From M3007 sp046155725 (GTDB taxonomy: Bacteria > Bacteroidota > Bacteroidia > Chitinophagales > Saprospiraceae): DNA of 8,011 nt. Within the stretch, counting starts at the first letter, position 1. The number at the start of each line of letters is the position of its first letter. This document shows positions 6,001 to 8,011 of this stretch, piece after piece. Made by a program: the position numbers and the translations under genes. The stretch is from assembly GCA_046155725.1 (NCBI GenBank), contig JBJXFT010000328.1, forward strand, positions 1 through 8,011, in the 5' to 3' direction. Under the pieces are notes generated by a model. The model was not told the origin of the DNA. It made no database searches and saw only the letters and a program-made list of their open reading frames with translations.

Positions 6001-7964
6001 TGCGTTACAATTTGGAGGCGGCGCTGTATTACCCCGGCAATTTTGAACGCTTAGCCGAATCGGGCGACGCACCTTTGATACGCTCTTTTTTTCAACATTT
6101 CAGGGAGCAAGCGGAGCAAAGCAACAACATCGGGCAGGTGTACGACTATTGCGAGCGAACGTTTTACCTCTACGAACGGCTGGACGAAAACACGCAAAAT
6201 ATCTGGCAGCCCGATATGCGCATGATGTACGAAGACTATGCTTGGAAACTCCTGCTTCGCGGCAGCCTGAACGAAGCGGCCACTATAATTGCCTTTATTA
6301 AAGCCAAGTTTGACTACGACCCAAAGCTTCTCAACGCGCACTTGGCCTTGCTTCGCCGCAATTTTTCGGCAGCGGCTGCCCTATACTCCTCTTTTATACT
6401 GACTACCGAAGACGACGGACTCCCCATGCATCCCGATGTGCAATGGGTACATGAGTATGTCGAAAAAGGCTTGGTGCAACTTCGAGACTATGAGCTCTTA
6501 GATTCTGTGCAGACAAACTGCTTTTGTGGCACCGTGAGTCTGTCTGGGGTGTTTGCCAACTTTTGCCCGAAGGGCAAAAATTATCCCGCGTCGTTCCTCT
6601 CACCAGCCGACCGCAGCCGTTGGGAAATTTTCGAAAAACGCCGCGAAGCCAACGACACCCAGTCCCATTCCACCAAGACGAAACTCCTCGAAGAGGCGCA
6701 CAAAATTTCCCAAAACCTCAGCCGCCAAAACCCCGCCGTCGGGCAAGCATGGCTCGAAACCACCCTTCTGGAACTTGCTTCGGCCCAAAAGGCATGGGGC
6801 GTTTTTGAGCGGTACAGCCCCGAAGCCCAGCCCCATTTTGACAAAGCCGCCCAATTGCTCGGCGGCTTTGGCGCGTTCAAAAAACTCTCCGATACCATCC
6901 GTCTTTCGCTGCTCACTTCCACCCAGCTCACATGGGGCAACCGGCTTTTGAACGCGGGCAAAACCGCCGATGCCATGGAGCATTTCAAACTCGGCCTGCT
7001 GTCCGCCGAAAAACTTATCGAGCATTTCAAACTCGGCCTGCTATCCGCCGAAAAACTTATAGAATCCGTACCCGATACCTCGCTGTTGCGCACCTACTAC
7101 GACGAACTTGTAGGCCCGCTCTTCCAGAAAATCGCCACCGCTTATCTCCTCGAAGGAAAGCCCGCCGAAGCCCGCCAAGCCTACGAACAGGCCAACACTT
7201 ATTCCATCACTTATGGCCTCAACTCTCTCTACCTCGGCAATGTGGCACTTTTTGAAAACGACACGGACAACGCGCTCTTAGACTACGGAGGCATTTTTAC
7301 TGCCGACCAAACAGCAGAGGCTCTTTTTGAAATTGGGCGGATAATCGAACGATTCCCCGAAAAACGCGCCGCGCTTGAAGCCTTTGTGCTGCGCTTGAAA
7401 TCGGGCTTGAAGTCTAAAAACCCACGCTTGGTCAATGCCGAAGCGGACTTCTGGCTGGCGCAACTCAAAGCAGAAACCTTTGAAGCGCAATCCCGCTGGG
7501 ACTCCGCCATCGTGTGGAGCAATGCCGCGCTCCAAAGCGCAAAGCGCTGCGCCAAACTGCCCAACACGGAAGTGGATTGGACCACCAATTGGCTCAACGA
7601 GCACATCAACTTGCCCTACTACCTCTTGCTCGGAAACTGGGAAAAACCTGAAGTGCTCGAAGATTGTATTCACTATGTAAAAATCGCAGAAGACTTTTTG
7701 AACGAACAAGACTCCTCAATTTTTGACTATCCCTACCGTGGGCTTCTGAAAACCAACCTCGCTCACGCGCTTGTGTTGCGCAACCAGCCCGGCGACCGCG
7801 ACCAAGCCATCGCGCTGTACAAATATTTCCTCCAAACCTACGCCAGCCCAGAGGAGTACGACAATCGCGACATTCTTGAAAAGGATTTCCGCGATCTGAG
7901 ACGCGCTGGTGCGCCTTGGCCAGAATTGCCAGAACTTGGTGGAACGTTGAACGATGAACGATGA
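3099..7964 (+). CDS. Large exported TPR / beta-propeller (WD40-like) / TPR protein, 1621 aa, function unknown
   Basis: I do not recognise a named protein. Order of parts: a long, unusual export signal (1-54, possible cleavage A52-P-A54|Q); two similar Cys-bearing helical units (73-123 and 177-225); a Lys/Glu/Ala-rich coiled segment (226-250); a helical linker with the LAFRLADFANQY pattern (251-300); and WD40-like blades from about 335 to 945. Clear blades include 367-388, 405-429, 607-632, 651-672, 826-851 and 869-896 (AFRPNSTLLAAAYADGKVVF then WDVRNG), enough for two seven-bladed propellers. A TPR-like helical solenoid follows (about 975-1600), ending in a typical repeat (LAHALVL...QAIALYKYFLQTY). 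No catalytic domain, NTPase motif, transmembrane helix past the signal, or secretion-tail domain is seen. The layout suggests a periplasmic or surface scaffold. The linker-plus-propeller part resembles the non-catalytic half of STAND/WD40 proteins, an inference only. The ATG at 3099 is the only early Met; TTG at 3171 is an alternative. It contains three tandem duplications, described separately. Confidence 0.5.
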   Translation: MHTTLSCSILPTIAFSRALGFLRALVFLRAIVLTTARTTAWATAGLLLPTIAPAQSYTQNAAPVQQTKSANDCYTTNLDNGNAALRRGEPNEALRFFGEAKNCPDVQGNTRRQAELDARIARCEEQMGLKKTSTGGTQAAGKPASAKQKRTFSSDVSNARGNFPAKHDFLKDTSDTCLQRMLGEADRAYRLHFWEDAAALYRAAKNCSDADQKARQQLSDKIIACRNAAENELFAKQQEAERQARHAIAANLADDAQELLRSTDRSLAFRLADFANQYIAPDDNPDCVQAMFDAWYYQPSEDELYGPAFCYELTGNLGDNTQLRFQQQKDSSQWLWAFVPTTGEMFTWKMPNMRREQSFGTGEGSGYVGFDFAPDGELFFWGDQFFELRRGSKSHRVDVPSVGNWCFSERGDEFFYRNTAEQKIYVLNVRAAFQVQDYRKDARSLSTLQQTLGTPREFVSGVPDTLLAMQYLGGKLWLGYSDRVEVLGNIGTGKPKQREKVYRFEGVVLPEFAEQKDLRLVMYPKEGFAVLGSNQFEGVDRATWLVHLESEGDSSKTREFENQYPLAIAPLAHQVACLYGDDFWVLDAHTGDTLLRQHKPSSASYDLMSGSFSPDARWVAAASEGDVYVWALQDAPTVHAAELPRLPEHKPVFSPDGSRLFLSFADTLAVFGTDARNAPQNFWKTQGGMLHGVSDHWALLQVSPDSAEARHLADKGRPLRFPLTNPDAKPFPYSFDSKGEKLVAYLSEGNRVEVRSLKTGALVANNFFEGEMVSRLQFVPNTDDLLVVQSTPEEESEMAPSRVKVWSPLLGENPRALRLHDYYVDVLAIDDTGSRTAFSNGRDIRIFDLQNLENEVLKIGQTQSEDVQAIAFRPNSTLLAAAYADGKVVFWDVRNGQASLQLQAVPSNGLAKGGVEIAAIAFSEGGTTLHIAVTDGRVLAYAIDPSYIRTKAQDENRQLQSFGPEHIVRYNLEAALYYPGNFERLAESGDAPLIRSFFQHFREQAEQSNNIGQVYDYCERTFYLYERLDENTQNIWQPDMRMMYEDYAWKLLLRGSLNEAATIIAFIKAKFDYDPKLLNAHLALLRRNFSAAAALYSSFILTTEDDGLPMHPDVQWVHEYVEKGLVQLRDYELLDSVQTNCFCGTVSLSGVFANFCPKGKNYPASFLSPADRSRWEIFEKRREANDTQSHSTKTKLLEEAHKISQNLSRQNPAVGQAWLETTLLELASAQKAWGVFERYSPEAQPHFDKAAQLLGGFGAFKKLSDTIRLSLLTSTQLTWGNRLLNAGKTADAMEHFKLGLLSAEKLIEHFKLGLLSAEKLIESVPDTSLLRTYYDELVGPLFQKIATAYLLEGKPAEARQAYEQANTYSITYGLNSLYLGNVALFENDTDNALLDYGGIFTADQTAEALFEIGRIIERFPEKRAALEAFVLRLKSGLKSKNPRLVNAEADFWLAQLKAETFEAQSRWDSAIVWSNAALQSAKRCAKLPNTEVDWTTNWLNEHINLPYYLLLGNWEKPEVLEDCIHYVKIAEDFLNEQDSSIFDYPYRGLLKTNLAHALVLRNQPGDRDQAIALYKYFLQTYASPEEYDNRDILEKDFRDLRRAGAPWPELPELGGTLNDER
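3147..3200 (+). repeat. Three 18-bp tandem repeats within the signal-peptide region
   Basis: Three in-frame copies of an 18-bp unit (3147-3164, 3165-3182, 3183-3200) encode RALGFL, RALVFL and RAIVLT. Copies 1 and 2 differ at four positions, and copy 3 has drifted more. The result spaces an Arg every six residues through what should be the hydrophobic stretch of an export signal, making the first 40 residues atypical for a signal peptide. The short hydrophobic run WATAGLLLPTI (41-51), just before the APA cleavage-like site, may be the working core. Confidence 0.5.
6561..6579. repeat. Intragenic 8-bp hairpin in the large gene
   Basis: TTTTGCCC, loop GAA, GGGCAAAA form a perfect short-loop hairpin inside the coding sequence (codons 1155-1161, after the Cys-rich CFCGTV segment). 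It is followed by AATTAT rather than a clean T-run, so it is probably not an efficient terminator. It could cause RNA pausing or be incidental. Confidence 0.5.
6978..7061 (+). repeat. 42-bp direct tandem duplication inside the large gene
   Basis: Two adjacent 42-bp copies (6978-7019 and 7020-7061) each encode EHFKLGLLSAEKLI (residues 1294-1307 and 1308-1321). They differ at two bases only, CTG to CTA (Leu) and ATC to ATA (Ile), both silent. Fourteen residues are close to four alpha-helical turns, so the insert lengthens a TPR-type helix while keeping its face. The near-identity points to a recent duplication or to correction between copies. Confidence 0.5.
7942..7964 (+). repeat. GAACGAT heptamer repeat carrying the stop codon of the large gene
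   Basis: Three 7-bp units (GAACGTT, GAACGAT, GAACGAT) end in the TGA stop at 7962-7964. They encode the last residues TLNDER. The unit contains TGA across its joint, and that triplet falls in all three frames within 21 bp, so gain or loss of units barely changes where translation ends. The unit has the same length as, and a similar pattern to, the CAACAGT tract at 724-769: both fit (C/G)AAC(A/G)(A/G/T)T. Confidence 0.5.
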
Positions 7965-7975
7965 GGGAGCGCGGG

Positions 7976-8011
7976 GTTCAGCCCGCGTCAAATTTTATAC
8001 GCGGGCTGAAC
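7976..8011 (+). terminator. Strong GC-rich hairpin after the large gene (terminator or dispersed repeat), cut by the window end
   Basis: Arms GTTCAGCCCGCGT (7976-7988) and ACGCGGGCTGAAC (7999-8011) are perfectly complementary over 13 bp with a 10-base AT-rich loop. The hairpin starts 11 bases after the stop codon, a good position for a rho-independent terminator. The T-run that would prove this lies, if present, beyond the window. The bases before the left arm (GGGAGCGCGGG, 7965-7975) are GC-rich and may extend the stem, in which case this is a longer palindromic repeat element. Placement is certain; role is moderately supported. Confidence 0.5.

Noticed and set aside
1..8011. tRNA, rRNA, insertion sequence, riboswitch or prophage genes
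   Set aside because: No transposase, integrase, cloverleaf or conserved aptamer pattern was seen on either strand, and there is little non-coding space.

Overview
The window looks like a piece of a Bacteroidota chromosome, most likely from the Saprospiria (the Haliscomenobacter/Lewinella side). The evidence is moderate GC content, almost no Shine-Dalgarno sequences ahead of the genes, AT-rich leaders, a DUF1015 protein of a form I associate with Bacteroidota, and a very long exported protein built from TPR-like helices and WD40-like blades. The assignment is an inference from style and family content, not from a marker gene.

Layout: (1) Positions 1-1281, plus strand: the 3' four fifths of a YtcJ-type metal-dependent amidohydrolase. 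Its N-terminal metal-binding part lies before the window. A run of CAACAGT heptamers sits inside its reading frame. (2) Positions 1278-2393, minus strand: a complete DUF1015 gene. It converges on the amidohydrolase so tightly that the two stop codons share one TTAA. (3) Positions 2394-2536: a divergent intergenic region with two small perfect inverted repeats. (4) Positions 2537-3037, plus strand: a methylated-DNA--protein-cysteine methyltransferase (Ogt/MGMT type) with an intact PCHRV site. (5) Positions 3099-7964, plus strand: a 1621-residue protein that fills 60% of the window. It has a probable export signal, two similar Cys-bearing helical units, a coiled helical linker, about thirteen recognisable beta-propeller blades, and a C-terminal TPR-like solenoid. 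(6) Positions 7965-8011: a 13-bp perfect hairpin right after its stop, cut off by the window edge.

The genes do not form an obvious pathway. The amidohydrolase, DUF1015 and DNA-repair genes look like ordinary housekeeping or accessory genes with independent transcription. The large gene is the real unknown. It resembles the non-catalytic half (helical linker plus WD40) of bacterial STAND-type proteins, but it has an export signal and no NTPase or protease domain, so it is more likely a periplasmic or surface scaffold than a cytoplasmic defence switch.

A second theme is short tandem duplication inside coding sequence: 7-bp repeats in the amidohydrolase and at the stop codon of the large gene, three 18-bp repeats in the large gene's signal region, and a fresh-looking 42-bp duplication in its TPR region. 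Every one keeps its reading frame open.
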